Origin: Ruminococcoides intestinihominis
GTDB lineage: Bacteria > Bacillota > Clostridia > Oscillospirales > Acutalibacteraceae
Direction of reading: 5' to 3'
Length of the DNA: 64,000 nucleotides
Assembly: GCF_040096285.1 (NCBI RefSeq)
Contig: NZ_JBBMEY010000005.1
Span: 1-64,000 of the forward strand
In this document: in pieces, positions 8,452-17,980 of the stretch
How the letters are laid out: every line of letters starts with the position of its first letter
Position numbering within the stretch: the stretch's first letter is position 1
Notes under the pieces: model-generated
The model's database searches: none
Told to the model about the DNA's origin: nothing
The model's input: the letters and a program-made list of their open reading frames with translations, nothing else
Position numbers and translations under genes: made by a program

Positions 8452-9675
8452 ATGGCAGATAAAGATATTAAAAAAGTTGTTCTTGCTTATTCAGGTGGAC
8501 TTGATACATCAATCATTATTCCTTGGCTAAAGGAAAACTACAATAACTGTGAAGTTATCGCAGTTTCCGGTAATGTTGGTCAGGGTACAGAACTAGACGG
8601 TCTTGAAGAAAAGGCTATTAAGACAGGTGCTAGTAAGCTATACATTGAAGACCTAACAAAAGAATTTATTGAAGATTATGTTTTTGAAACAATCAAGGCT
8701 GATGCAGTTTATGAAGGCAAATATCTTCTAGGTACTTCTTTTGCTCGTCCTATTATCGCAAAGAGATTAGTTGAAATTGCTAAGGCTGAAGGTGCTGATG
8801 CAATTTGTCACGGTTGTACAGGTAAGGGTAACGACCAGGTTCGTTTTGAACTTGCTATTAAGGCTTATGCTCCTGATATGAAGATTATTGCTCCTTGGAG
8901 AACATGGGAATTTAAGTCAAGAGAAGACGAAATTGAATACGCAGAAAAGATGGGTATTCCTCTAAAGATTAACAGAGAAACAAACTACTCAAAAGATAAG
9001 AACCTATGGCACTTAAGCCACGAAGGTCTTGACCTTGAAAATCCTGCAAATGAACCTAAGTATGATGACCCTAACTTCTTAGAACTAGGTGTATCACCTG
9101 AACAGGCTCCTGATAAGGATACATATATTACAATTCACTTTGAAAAGGGTGTTCCAACAGCTATCGACGGTGTTGAAATGGACGGCGTTTCTATCGTTAA
9201 GAAGCTAAACGAAGTTGGTGGTGCTAACGGTATCGGTATTACAGATATGATTGAAAACCGTCTTGTTGGTATGAAGAGCCGTGGTGTTTATGAAACTCCG
9301 GGTGGCACAATCCTTTACTATGCTCACAAGAAACTAGAAGAACTAACACTTGACAGAGATACATTCCACTATATGGAACTTGTTTCAAACCGTTTTGCTG
9401 AATTAGTTTATTATGGTCAGTGGTACACACCACTAAGAGAAGCTCTAACAGCTTTCGTTGATCAGGTAAACACAGTTGTTACAGGTGATGTTAAGCTAAA
9501 ACTTTACAAGGGCAACATTATTGATGCAGGTGTTACTTCTCCATATTCACTATATGATGAAGATATTGCAACATTTGACGAAGACGAAGTTTATGACCAG
9601 AACGACAGTGCAGGTTTCATCAACCTATTCGGTCTTCCAATCAAGGTTCGTGCTAAGAAGGGCTTCATCAAATAA
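8452..9675 (+). CDS. argG: Argininosuccinate synthase
   Basis: A 407-residue enzyme that joins citrulline and aspartate using ATP. The N-terminal PP-loop motif AYSGGLDTSI binds ATP, followed by the family motifs CHGCTGKGNDQVRFE and NLWHLSHEGLDLENP. Length is typical. ATG 8452 has AAAGGAA upstream; an earlier TTG at 8428 lacks support. It has its own ARG-box promoter and a 14-bp terminator, so it is transcribed separately from the argHCJB cluster that starts 150 bases later. Confidence 0.97.
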   Translation: MADKDIKKVVLAYSGGLDTSIIIPWLKENYNNCEVIAVSGNVGQGTELDGLEEKAIKTGASKLYIEDLTKEFIEDYVFETIKADAVYEGKYLLGTSFARPIIAKRLVEIAKAEGADAICHGCTGKGNDQVRFELAIKAYAPDMKIIAPWRTWEFKSREDEIEYAEKMGIPLKINRETNYSKDKNLWHLSHEGLDLENPANEPKYDDPNFLELGVSPEQAPDKDTYITIHFEKGVPTAIDGVEMDGVSIVKKLNEVGGANGIGITDMIENRLVGMKSRGVYETPGGTILYYAHKKLEELTLDRDTFHYMELVSNRFAELVYYGQWYTPLREALTAFVDQVNTVVTGDVKLKLYKGNIIDAGVTSPYSLYDEDIATFDEDEVYDQNDSAGFINLFGLPIKVRAKKGFIK

Positions 9676-9702
9676 TTGATGAAATTTCTTTAAATTGTAA
9701 TT

Positions 9703-9733
9703 ATAAAGTCCGTATGACCCATACGGACTTTAT
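9703..9733 (+). terminator. Terminator after argG
   Basis: ATAAAGTCCGTATG, ACC loop, CATACGGACTTTAT: a perfect 14-bp stem. The following GTCATTTTC is only moderately T-rich. Confidence 0.75.
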
Positions 9734-9792
9734 GTCATTTTCTAGGGGTATGAATTTTCTCCTATTTTTCGGTGTTTTTACATAAAAATACC

Positions 9793-9798
9793 TATAAT
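9793..9798 (+). promoter_or_regulatory. -10 box of arg operon promoter
   Basis: TATAAT 25 bases before argH, downstream of the argG terminator. No convincing -35 at the right distance, so activity is inferred from position. Confidence 0.45.
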
Positions 9799-9822
9799 TT
9801 TGCAAAAATAGAGGTGTAAGCA

Positions 9823-11196
9823 ATGCAGTTATGGCAAGGAAGATTTAAGAAATCTCTTTCTAAAACAACTAACGATTTTAACTCATCCATTTCTTTTGAC
9901 TCAAGAATGTTTAGAGAAGATATACAAGGCTCAATCGCTCATGCTACTATGCTAGGTGAAACAGGCATTATCAAGAAAGAAGAGTCACTTCATATTGTTG
10001 AAGGTCTAAAAGGTATTCTTGAAAATTTACTTTCCGGTAAACTTCACTTTGATATGGAATGTGAAGATATTCACACATTTATTGAGGGTGAACTAACAAA
10101 GAGAATCGGTGATGACGGTAAAAGACTTCACACAGCAAGAAGTAGAAATGACCAAGTTGCTGTTGATATTAAGCTATATTTAAGACACGAAGTAGAAGAG
10201 ATTATTTCTTTGCTAAAGGACCTAATCAAGGTTATTGCATCTAAGGCTAAGGAATATTATGACACAGTAATGCCCGGTTATACTCATCTTCAGAGAGCAC
10301 AACCTATTACATTCGGTCATCACTTATTAGCTTACGGTGAAATGTTCCTAAGAGATTTATCAAGACTTCAGGATTGTCGCAAGAGAATGAATATTAACCC
10401 ACTTGGTTCTTGTGCATTAGCCGGTACAACTTACCCTATTGACAGACATATGACATCAGAACTTCTAGGTTTTGATGCTCCAACAAACAATTCACTTGAC
10501 GGTGTTTCCGACAGAGATTATTGCTTGGAAATTGCAAGTGACTTGTCAATTATTATGGTACACCTATCAAGATTTTCCGAAGAAATGATTATGTGGTGTA
10601 GCTGGGAATTTAAGTTTGTGGAACTTGATGATGCTTTCTCTACAGGTTCATCAATTATGCCACAGAAGAAGAACCCTGATATTGCAGAACTTGTCAGAGG
10701 TAAAAGTGGTCGTGTATTTGGTGATACAATGGGACTGCTTACTGCTATGAAGGGCATTGCATTAGCTTACAACAAGGATATGCAAGAAGATAAAGAGGCT
10801 ATTTTTGATGCAGTTGATTCTGTAAAAATGTGCCTAATTTCCTTTACTCCAATGCTAGACACTATGACAGTGTTAAAGAATAAAATGAGAAGTGCAGCAG
10901 CCGGTGGATTTATAAATGCTACCGATTGTGCCGATTATCTAACTAAGAAAGGTATCCCATTTAGAGATGCTTACAAGGCTACAGGTGCTTTGGTTGCAAG
11001 ATGTATTGACCTTGGTACTGACCTTGAAAATTTACCTATGGAAGAATACAAGAAAGTACATTCTGCTTTTGATGATGGTGTTTATGAAGCTATCAACCTA
11101 GAGAAATGTGTTGCAGACAGAACATCCTTTGGTGGTCCTGCTCCACAGAATGTTATGAAACAAGCAGAAGATATGCTAAAGAAAATTGAGGATTAA
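9823..11196 (+). CDS. argH: Argininosuccinate lyase
   Basis: A 457-residue enzyme of the fumarase/aspartase superfamily that splits argininosuccinate into arginine and fumarate. The superfamily signature GSSIMPQKKNPD is present at about residues 278-289, with HTARSRNDQV near 105 and the N-terminal LWQGRF typical of the family. First gene of the argH-C-J-B-GNAT-D-F operon; ribosome site GAGGTG. The argC start follows its stop by 3 bases. Confidence 0.97.
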   Translation: MQLWQGRFKKSLSKTTNDFNSSISFDSRMFREDIQGSIAHATMLGETGIIKKEESLHIVEGLKGILENLLSGKLHFDMECEDIHTFIEGELTKRIGDDGKRLHTARSRNDQVAVDIKLYLRHEVEEIISLLKDLIKVIASKAKEYYDTVMPGYTHLQRAQPITFGHHLLAYGEMFLRDLSRLQDCRKRMNINPLGSCALAGTTYPIDRHMTSELLGFDAPTNNSLDGVSDRDYCLEIASDLSIIMVHLSRFSEEMIMWCSWEFKFVELDDAFSTGSSIMPQKKNPDIAELVRGKSGRVFGDTMGLLTAMKGIALAYNKDMQEDKEAIFDAVDSVKMCLISFTPMLDTMTVLKNKMRSAAAGGFINATDCADYLTKKGIPFRDAYKATGALVARCIDLGTDLENLPMEEYKKVHSAFDDGVYEAINLEKCVADRTSFGGPAPQNVMKQAEDMLKKIED

Positions 11197-11199
11197 TTT

Positions 11200-12234
11200 A
11201 TGATTAAGGTAGGAATTATTGGTGCAACAGGCTATGCCGGTGCAGAACTTGTTCGCCTTATTACAACTCACCCACAGGCTGAAATTGTGGCTATTAGCTC
11301 AGTTAGCTTTGAGGGTCAGAAAATTAGTGATGTATATAGAAGTTATGTAAATATAAACGATATGATTTGCGAAAATGCAGATGATGTTGTAGAAAAAGCA
11401 GAAGTTATCTTTGCTGCTTTACCACATGGTTTAAGCCAAGAACTTGCAAAGAAATGTTATGACAATGACAAGGTGTTTATTGACCTAGGTGCTGACTTTA
11501 GACTAAAGAGTGAAGAAGAATACAAAGAATGGTACAAAGGTGAATATGTACACAAGGAACTTCACGATATGGCAGTTTACGGTTTACCTGAATTTTATCG
11601 TGACAAGATTAAGGGCGCTAAGATTATTGCAAATCCGGGTTGTTATACAACTTGCTCACCACTTGCTCTTGTTCCTGCACTTAATGCAGGTGTTATTGAC
11701 ACTAAAGGTATTATCTGTGACTGTAAAAGTGGTGTTACCGGTGCAGGTCGTTCACTTTCTCAGGGTAACCACTATCCTGAACTAAACGAAGGTTTCCATC
11801 CTTATAAGGTCGCTTGTCACCGTCATACACCTGAAATTGAACAGACACTTACTTCTTTTGCTGATGAAAAGGTAACTATTACTTTCGTTCCACATTTGTT
11901 ACCTGTAAACAGAGGTATCCTTGCTACTTGTTATGCTCCTTTAAAGAAGGACATTACAATGGAAGAACTAAGAAAGATTTATCAAGATTTCTATAAGGGT
12001 GAATATTTTATCAGACTTCTTGATGATGGTCAAGTAGCTGATATTCACAATGTTAAGTACAGCAATTTCTGTGATATTTCTCTTCACCTAGACAAGAGAG
12101 CAAACTTGCTTGTTGCAGTAGCTGCCATTGATAATATGGTTAAGGGTGCTGCCGGTCAAGCAATTCAGAATATGAATATTATTTTTGGTTTAGACGAAAA
12201 GACAGGTTTGGAAATCGTTCCTCCTGCATTCTAA
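11200..12234 (+). CDS. argC: N-acetyl-gamma-glutamyl-phosphate reductase
   Basis: A 344-residue NADPH-dependent reductase making N-acetylglutamate semialdehyde, third step of ornithine synthesis. The N-terminal dinucleotide-binding loop IGATGYAGAELVRL and the active-site Cys in ANPGCYTTCS (around residue 149) are clear, and HRHTPEIEQ is a family motif. Second gene of the arginine operon, 3 bases after argH. Confidence 0.97.
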   Translation: MIKVGIIGATGYAGAELVRLITTHPQAEIVAISSVSFEGQKISDVYRSYVNINDMICENADDVVEKAEVIFAALPHGLSQELAKKCYDNDKVFIDLGADFRLKSEEEYKEWYKGEYVHKELHDMAVYGLPEFYRDKIKGAKIIANPGCYTTCSPLALVPALNAGVIDTKGIICDCKSGVTGAGRSLSQGNHYPELNEGFHPYKVACHRHTPEIEQTLTSFADEKVTITFVPHLLPVNRGILATCYAPLKKDITMEELRKIYQDFYKGEYFIRLLDDGQVADIHNVKYSNFCDISLHLDKRANLLVAVAAIDNMVKGAAGQAIQNMNIIFGLDEKTGLEIVPPAF

Positions 12235-12290
12235 TATTTACAAATACTTCTTTACAAGGCGTAATAATAAATAAAAAATGAGGTATATTT

Positions 12291-13514
12291 ATGGATTTTA
12301 GATTTATTGATGGAACTATCACAACTCCTCAAGGCTTTACCGGTGCAGCTATCTGTGGTGGTATCAAAGAGGGTAACACAACTAAGAAAGATATTATGAT
12401 GGTAAAGTGCGACACTTTGTGTAATGCTGCTGCTGTTTATACAAAAAACCTTGTAAAGTCAGATGCTATCCTAGTAACTCAGGAACATTTGAAAAACGGC
12501 AAAGCACAGGCTATTGTTGCTAACAGTGGTAACGCAAATACTTGTAACGCTGATGGTTATAAGAAAGCATCAGATGTTTGCAAACTTTGTGCATCAACAC
12601 TTAATATTGCCGAAGATGATGTTATTGTTGCATCAACAGGTGTTATCGGTGTGCCACTACCACTTGAACCATTTGAACAGAAACTTTACCTAATGAAGAA
12701 AATGATGAGTAGCGAAAATGGCTCTGACTGTGCCGAAGCAATTATGACAACAGATACAGTTAAGAAAGAAATGGCAATGGAAATGTCTATTGACGGCAAA
12801 ACTGTTACTGTTGGTGGTATTGCTAAGGGCAGTGGTATGATTCATATTAATATGGGTACAATGCTTTCTTTCGTTACAACTGACTGTGCTATCAGCTCAA
12901 AAATGTTGGAAGAAGCACTTAAGGAAGCAGTAGAGGACAGCTACAATATGGTTTCTGTTGACGGTGATACTTCTACTAACGATACACTTGCTATTATGGC
13001 CAGTGGTAAAGCTGGTAATAAGGAAATCACAACTAAGAATGAAGATTACAAGACATTCGTTGCCGGTTTAACAGAGGCTTTCAAGTCACTTGCAAAGCAA
13101 CTTGCTAAAGACGGTGAAGGTGCAACAAAGTTACTTATCTGTGATGTTAGTGGAGCTAAAACAAAGAAAGATGCAGTAGGTGTTGCAAAGACAGTTATCG
13201 GTTCTTCACTTGTAAAGACTGCTATGTTTGGTGCAGATGCTAACTGGGGCAGAGTGCTATGTGCTATCGGTTACAGTGGTATGGATGTTGACATTAGCAA
13301 GGTTAAAGTTACTTTCAAAAGTGAAGGTGGCGAGGTTCTTGTTTGTGAGGACGGTGCCGGTGTTGGCTTTGATGAAGATGAAGCAAAGAAAGTCCTTTCT
13401 TGCGATACTGTTATTATCAACATTGAACTTAATGACGGTGAAGGTTTTGCCGAAGCTTATGGTTGCGACTTAACATATGATTATGTAAAAATCAACGGTG
13501 ACTATAGAACCTGA
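12291..13514 (+). CDS. argJ: Bifunctional ornithine acetyltransferase / N-acetylglutamate synthase
   Basis: A 407-residue ArgJ. The family autocleaves before a conserved Thr: here KGSGMIHINMGTMLSFVTTD holds the KGxGMI-x4-ATML equivalent, with GTML in place of the usual ATML. Other motifs are VANSGNANTC and FGADANWGR. ArgJ recycles the acetyl group from N-acetylornithine to glutamate; bifunctional forms also use acetyl-CoA, so no separate argA is required. Third gene of the operon after a 56-base gap. Start ATG has ATGAGG upstream. Confidence 0.95.
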   Translation: MDFRFIDGTITTPQGFTGAAICGGIKEGNTTKKDIMMVKCDTLCNAAAVYTKNLVKSDAILVTQEHLKNGKAQAIVANSGNANTCNADGYKKASDVCKLCASTLNIAEDDVIVASTGVIGVPLPLEPFEQKLYLMKKMMSSENGSDCAEAIMTTDTVKKEMAMEMSIDGKTVTVGGIAKGSGMIHINMGTMLSFVTTDCAISSKMLEEALKEAVEDSYNMVSVDGDTSTNDTLAIMASGKAGNKEITTKNEDYKTFVAGLTEAFKSLAKQLAKDGEGATKLLICDVSGAKTKKDAVGVAKTVIGSSLVKTAMFGADANWGRVLCAIGYSGMDVDISKVKVTFKSEGGEVLVCEDGAGVGFDEDEAKKVLSCDTVIINIELNDGEGFAEAYGCDLTYDYVKINGDYRT

Positions 13515-13601
13515 TAATTATAATTTTGATATAAAAAGCAATCCGTTATTATGGGAAGATGATTGTTTTAGAAAAATAAGATAGAGAAAGAAGTTTGAGA
13601 A

Positions 13602-14453
13602 ATGGATAGTAGTTTAACAGCAAAAGTGCTTACACAAGCAATGCCATATATTCAGAAATATGCCGGTGAAACAATTGTTGTAAAATACGGTGGCAATGCA
13701 ATGCTTAACGAAGATTTAAAGGCTGCTGTTATGAGTGACATTGTACTAATGCAACTTGTTGGTGTAAATGTTGTTCTTGTACATGGTGGTGGTCCTGAAA
13801 TTTCTTCAATGCTAAAACGAGTTGGCATTGAAAGTAAATTCATTAACGGTATGCGTGTTACCGATAAAGAAACAATGGATATTGTTCAGCAAGTTCTAGC
13901 CGGTAAGGTAAACAAAAGCTTAACTCAGCACCTTAATCATGCAGGTGGTAAGGCTATTGGTCTTTGTGGTCTTGACAGCAATATGCTTATGGCTGAAAAG
14001 ATGGTTACAGGTGATGACCTAGGTTATGTTGGCGAAATCACAGAAGTAAACAGTGAAGTTATTAACGATGCTATCAGTGACGGCTATGTACCTATTATTG
14101 CTACAGTAGCCGGTGACTATAAGGGTAATGTGTATAACATTAATGCTGATATTGCTGCTGCCCATATTGCATCAAAGATTGGTGCTAAGAAACTTATTCT
14201 TATGACTGATATTAGAGGACTACTTCAAGATAAGGATGATGAAGATTCACTTATCTCTGTAGTAAATGTAAGTGAAGTCAGTCAGTTAAAGAGAGAAGGC
14301 ATCATCAGTGGTGGTATGATACCTAAGATTGATTGTTGTGTTGAGGCAGTTCGTCAAGGTGTATCAAGAGCGCATATTATTGACGGTAGAATTGAACATT
14401 CTATTCTTATTGAATTGTTCTCCGATGAAGGTATCGGTACAATGTTCTATTAA
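13602..14453 (+). CDS. argB: Acetylglutamate kinase
   Basis: A 283-residue amino-acid kinase that phosphorylates N-acetylglutamate, the committed step. VVKYGGNAM near residue 25, VLVHGGGPEIS near 62, NINADIAAAHIA and GGMIPKIDCC are the expected motifs. It sits 87 bases after argJ; that gap has a weak AGCAATC/GATTGTT stem and no visible promoter. Whether it is the arginine-feedback type cannot be judged by eye. Confidence 0.96.
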   Translation: MDSSLTAKVLTQAMPYIQKYAGETIVVKYGGNAMLNEDLKAAVMSDIVLMQLVGVNVVLVHGGGPEISSMLKRVGIESKFINGMRVTDKETMDIVQQVLAGKVNKSLTQHLNHAGGKAIGLCGLDSNMLMAEKMVTGDDLGYVGEITEVNSEVINDAISDGYVPIIATVAGDYKGNVYNINADIAAAHIASKIGAKKLILMTDIRGLLQDKDDEDSLISVVNVSEVSQLKREGIISGGMIPKIDCCVEAVRQGVSRAHIIDGRIEHSILIELFSDEGIGTMFY

Positions 14454-14466
14454 TAAGGAAATATAT

Positions 14467-14886
14467 ATGGATAATTTACAGATTAGAGAAATGACAATTG
14501 AAGACTATGATGAGATTTTTGCTCTTTGGCAAGTAACAACAAAGAGAGCCTTGTCTGATGCCGATAGTAGAGAAAATATTGCAAAGTACCTTGAACACAA
14601 CAAGGGTATGTCGCTTGTTGGCATAGTTGACGGTAAGATTATTGCTACTGTACTTGCAGGTCATGACGGCAGAAGAGGTTTTATTCATCATATGGCAGTT
14701 AGCCCTGATTACCGCAGAATGGGTGTTGGCAGAAGTCTTGCTACTGAGGCTGACAAAAGAATAAAACAAGCCGGCATTAAGAAAACTCACATTTTCTGTT
14801 ACAAAAACAATCAGCTAGGTCAGCCTTTTTGGAAAGCAATGGGCTTTACAAAGAGGGATGACATTGATGTATTCTCATTTGATTGA
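14467..14886 (+). CDS. GNAT family N-acetyltransferase inside arginine operon
   Basis: A 139-residue GNAT protein. The acetyl-CoA loop is AVSPDYRRMGVGRSLATEA at about residues 78-96, and the C-terminal YKNNQLGQPFWKAMGF is typical. It lies between argB and argD with tight spacing and an AAGGAA ribosome site at 14456. Position suggests, but does not show, a link to arginine metabolism; a classical N-acetylglutamate synthase is an alternative, though ArgJ already covers that step. An upstream in-frame start would overlap argB and lacks support. Confidence 0.85.
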   Translation: MDNLQIREMTIEDYDEIFALWQVTTKRALSDADSRENIAKYLEHNKGMSLVGIVDGKIIATVLAGHDGRRGFIHHMAVSPDYRRMGVGRSLATEADKRIKQAGIKKTHIFCYKNNQLGQPFWKAMGFTKRDDIDVFSFD

Positions 14887-14900
14887 TAGGATTGATTACA

Positions 14901-16073
14901 ATGGATAATAAAAAGATTAAAGAATTAGATAATGAAAATATTATGCATACATACGGCAGATATGATGTTTGCCTAACTAAAGGTAAAGGTGTATATGCTT
15001 ATGACGATAATGGTAAGAAATATATTGATGTTTCTTCCGGTATCGGTGTTAACTGTCTTGGTTACTGTGATGACGGTTGGGTAAAGGCAGTTAGTGAACA
15101 AGCCGGTACAATTCAGCACATTAGTAACTATTACTACAATAAGGTTGCCGGTGTTCTTGCTGAAAAGCTAACTAAGGCAACAGGTCTTTCAAAGGTATTC
15201 TTCGGCAACAGTGGTGCTGAAGCAAATGAATGTGCAATTAAGGTTGCAAGAAAATATTCATTTGATAAGTACGGTAGAGGTAGGGACCATATTATTACTT
15301 TGGTAAACAGTTTCCATGGCAGAACTATTGCAACATTGTCTGCAACAGGTCAGGATGTTTTCCATAACTACTTCTTCCCATTTGTAGATGGCTTTGATAA
15401 TGCTATTGCTAATGATATTGAAAGCCTAAAGAACACTATCACAGACAAAACTTGTGCTGTTATGCTAGAAACAGTTCAGGGTGAGGGTGGCGTAAATATC
15501 CTTGACTCTGAATATTTACAACAGGTAAGAAAGATTTGTGATGAAAAGGACATTTTGCTTATTGTTGATGAAGTACAGACAGGTGTTTGCCGTACAGGTA
15601 AACTTTATGGTTATATGCACAGTGGCATTAAACCTGATGTTGTAACTTCTGCAAAAGGTCTTGGTGGTGGACTTCCTATTGGCATTTGTATGGTTAACGA
15701 CAAGCTAAAGGATGTTATGGGTCCATCAACTCACGGTACAACATTTGGCAGTAACCCTGTTGTTTGTGCCGGTGCTAACTATATTATTGATACAGTAAAC
15801 ACTCCTGAATTTATTGAAGAAGTAAATAAGAAGGGTACTTACTTTAAAGAAAAACTAGAAAAAATCAAAGGTGTTAAGTCAGTTCGTCAACAAGGCTTAA
15901 TGATTGGTATTGAAGTTGAGGGTAATGCAGGTGATATTGCAAAGAAATGTACAGAAAACGGTCTTCTTGTAATCACTGCAAAAACATTACTAAGAATGTT
16001 GCCACCACTAAATATTAAGTATAAAGAAATTGATGAAGCACTTGCTATACTAAAGAAGGTAATGGAGGAATAA
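14901..16073 (+). CDS. argD: Acetylornithine aminotransferase
   Basis: A 390-residue class III PLP-dependent aminotransferase that converts N-acetylglutamate semialdehyde to N-acetylornithine. LIVDEVQTGVCRTGKLYGY is the PLP-phosphate region and SAKGLGGGLPIG carries the Schiff-base lysine. FFGNSGAEANECAIKVARK is conserved. ATG 14901 is chosen with AGGA upstream; the TTG at 14883 would overlap the GNAT gene. Confidence 0.95.
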   Translation: MDNKKIKELDNENIMHTYGRYDVCLTKGKGVYAYDDNGKKYIDVSSGIGVNCLGYCDDGWVKAVSEQAGTIQHISNYYYNKVAGVLAEKLTKATGLSKVFFGNSGAEANECAIKVARKYSFDKYGRGRDHIITLVNSFHGRTIATLSATGQDVFHNYFFPFVDGFDNAIANDIESLKNTITDKTCAVMLETVQGEGGVNILDSEYLQQVRKICDEKDILLIVDEVQTGVCRTGKLYGYMHSGIKPDVVTSAKGLGGGLPIGICMVNDKLKDVMGPSTHGTTFGSNPVVCAGANYIIDTVNTPEFIEEVNKKGTYFKEKLEKIKGVKSVRQQGLMIGIEVEGNAGDIAKKCTENGLLVITAKTLLRMLPPLNIKYKEIDEALAILKKVMEE

Positions 16074-16076
16074 AGG

Positions 16077-16997
16077 ATGAAGCATTTATTAACACTTGAA
16101 AGTCTATCAACAGAAGAAATTAAGGATATTCTTAACCTTGCTGATCAGCTAAAGTATGAACTAAAGCATGGTATTGAACATCATCACCTAAAGGGTAAAA
16201 CACTGGGTATGATTTTTGAAAAGTCATCAACAAGAACAAGAGTTTCTTTTGAAACAGGTATGTATCAGCTAGGTGGCCACCCACTATTCTTGTCATCAAA
16301 TGATTTACAAATTGGCAGAGGTGAACCTGTAGAAGATACTGCAAGAGTTCTTTCAAGAATGTTAGACGGTATTATGATTCGTACATTTGCTCAGGCAGAA
16401 GTTGATGCACTTGCTGAATACGGTTCAATCCCTGTTATCAACGGTCTAACAGACTATTGCCACCCATGTCAGGTACTGGCTGACCTTATGACAATTCGTG
16501 AATTTAAGGGTAAGCTAAAGGGTCTTAAGTTAGCATTTATCGGTGACGGTAACAATATGGCTAACTCACTTATTGTTGGTTGCTTAAAGTGTGGTATGAG
16601 CGTTGCTATTGCTTGTCCTAAGGGTTATGAACCTCCAAAGAACATTCTTGACTTTGCAGACAATTACCCTGGTATGTTTGAAATGACAACAGACCCTCTA
16701 AAGGCTGCTGAAAATGCTGATGTTGTATATACTGATGTATGGGCATCAATGGGTCAGGAAGAAGAAAAGGCCATTCGTGAAAAGGCATTTGCCGGTATTC
16801 AGATTAATGCTGAACTAATGGAAAAGACAAACAAGGATTGTATGGTTCTACACTGCCTACCTGCTCATAGAGGTGAAGAAATTACTGCCGATGTTTTTGA
16901 AGCTCATGCTGATGAAATCTTTGAAGAAGCAGAAAACAGACTTCATGCTCAAAAGGCTGTTATGGTTAGACTAATGGCTGACAAACAACCTGAATAA
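16077..16997 (+). CDS. argF: Ornithine carbamoyltransferase
   Basis: A 306-residue carbamoyltransferase making citrulline. The carbamoyl-phosphate motif FEKSSTRTRVSFE, the HPCQVLADLMT motif and the ornithine-binding HCLPAHRG are all present. Last gene of the arginine operon, 3 bases after argD with a GGAGG site. Carbamoyl-phosphate synthase genes are not in the window. No clear terminator follows; the nadA operator hairpin lies 20 bases downstream. Confidence 0.97.
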   Translation: MKHLLTLESLSTEEIKDILNLADQLKYELKHGIEHHHLKGKTLGMIFEKSSTRTRVSFETGMYQLGGHPLFLSSNDLQIGRGEPVEDTARVLSRMLDGIMIRTFAQAEVDALAEYGSIPVINGLTDYCHPCQVLADLMTIREFKGKLKGLKLAFIGDGNNMANSLIVGCLKCGMSVAIACPKGYEPPKNILDFADNYPGMFEMTTDPLKAAENADVVYTDVWASMGQEEEKAIREKAFAGIQINAELMEKTNKDCMVLHCLPAHRGEEITADVFEAHADEIFEEAENRLHAQKAVMVRLMADKQPE

Positions 16998-17007
16998 TCA
17001 ACTAAAT

Positions 17008-17048
17008 TTGACTTTATGGTGTGGATTTGATATAATCTATCCACACCA
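17008..17048 (+). promoter_or_regulatory. nadA promoter overlapped by inverted-repeat operator
   Basis: TTGACT (17008-17013), 17-bp spacer, TATAAT (17031-17036). A perfect 10-bp inverted repeat, TGGTGTGGAT (17017-17026) and ATCCACACCA (17039-17048), brackets the -10 box and the start site. This is the layout of a repressor operator; an NAD-responsive repressor such as NiaR is a reasonable guess, but I cannot match the site to a known consensus. No T-run follows, so it is not a good terminator for argF. Confidence 0.65.
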
Positions 17049-17068
17049 AAATGATAGGATTTGAATTT

Positions 17069-17980
17069 ATGATTAAAGACATTCAAAAGCAGATTTTAAA
17101 ATTAAAAGAAGAAAATGATGTGTGTATTCTTGCACACTCATATATGGCTCAGGAGATTAAGGAAATTGCCGATTTTACAGGTGACAGTTATGCACTTGCA
17201 GTAAAATCAGCTAAAGTACCACAGAAAACAGTTATTATGTGTGGTGTTCGCTTTATGGCAGAAACAGTAAAGATTCTTGCTCCTGAAAAGAAAGTTATCC
17301 TAAGCAACCCTGATGCCGGTTGTCCAATGGCAGAACAGATGGATAAGGAAACTATTTCTCTTGTAAAGGAACAGTATCCTGACTATGCAGTTGTTGCATA
17401 CATAAATACCACTGCAAGTTTAAAAACTATATGTGATGTATGTGTTACATCATCTTCAGCTGTCGAGATTTGTAAGAAGTTAGATGCTGACAAGATTTTG
17501 TTTATTCCTGACTGTAATCTAGGTTCTTATGTTGCAAAGCAAGTACCTGAAAAGGAATTTAAACTTCTTCATGGTGGTTGCCCAACTCACGCAAAGATTT
17601 CTGAAAGTAAGCTACTTGAGGCTATGGAGAAACACCCAAATGCAAAGGTGCTTGTTCATCCTGAATGTCAGCCTGATGTTGTACAACATGCTGATTATGT
17701 TGGTTCAACTTCCGGTATTGTTAATTTTGTTAAGCAGAGTGAGGACAAGGAATTTATTATTGGTACAGAAATTTCTATTGCTGAAGAGTTACAGTATGCT
17801 TGTCCTGATAAGCAGTTCTACCCAATGTCAAAAGACTTAATCTGTCCTAATATGAAAGCAACTACGCTAATGGATGTTTATGGTTGCTTAAAGGGTACAT
17901 TTGGTGATGAAATCACAATGGACGAAGAAAAGCGTTTACAGGCTAAAAAATGTATTGATGAAATGATAAGGTTAGGCTAA
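17069..17980 (+). CDS. nadA: Quinolinate synthase
   Basis: A 303-residue 4Fe-4S enzyme that condenses iminoaspartate with dihydroxyacetone phosphate to quinolinate, the NAD precursor. Visible: LAHSYMAQEIKEIADFTGDS, VMCGVRFMAET, the cluster cysteines in MCGVRF, HPECQPD and DLICPNMK. ATG 17069 follows AGGATTTGAATTT. It lacks neighbouring nadB and nadC, which normally form its operon; they would have to be elsewhere. Its stop overlaps the mnmA start (TAATG). Confidence 0.93.
   Translation: MIKDIQKQILKLKEENDVCILAHSYMAQEIKEIADFTGDSYALAVKSAKVPQKTVIMCGVRFMAETVKILAPEKKVILSNPDAGCPMAEQMDKETISLVKEQYPDYAVVAYINTTASLKTICDVCVTSSSAVEICKKLDADKILFIPDCNLGSYVAKQVPEKEFKLLHGGCPTHAKISESKLLEAMEKHPNAKVLVHPECQPDVVQHADYVGSTSGIVNFVKQSEDKEFIIGTEISIAEELQYACPDKQFYPMSKDLICPNMKATTLMDVYGCLKGTFGDEITMDEEKRLQAKKCIDEMIRLG

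Noticed and set aside
17017..17048. Terminator for argF
   Set aside because: The inverted repeat has no T-run after it and brackets a near-consensus promoter -10, so an operator fits better.
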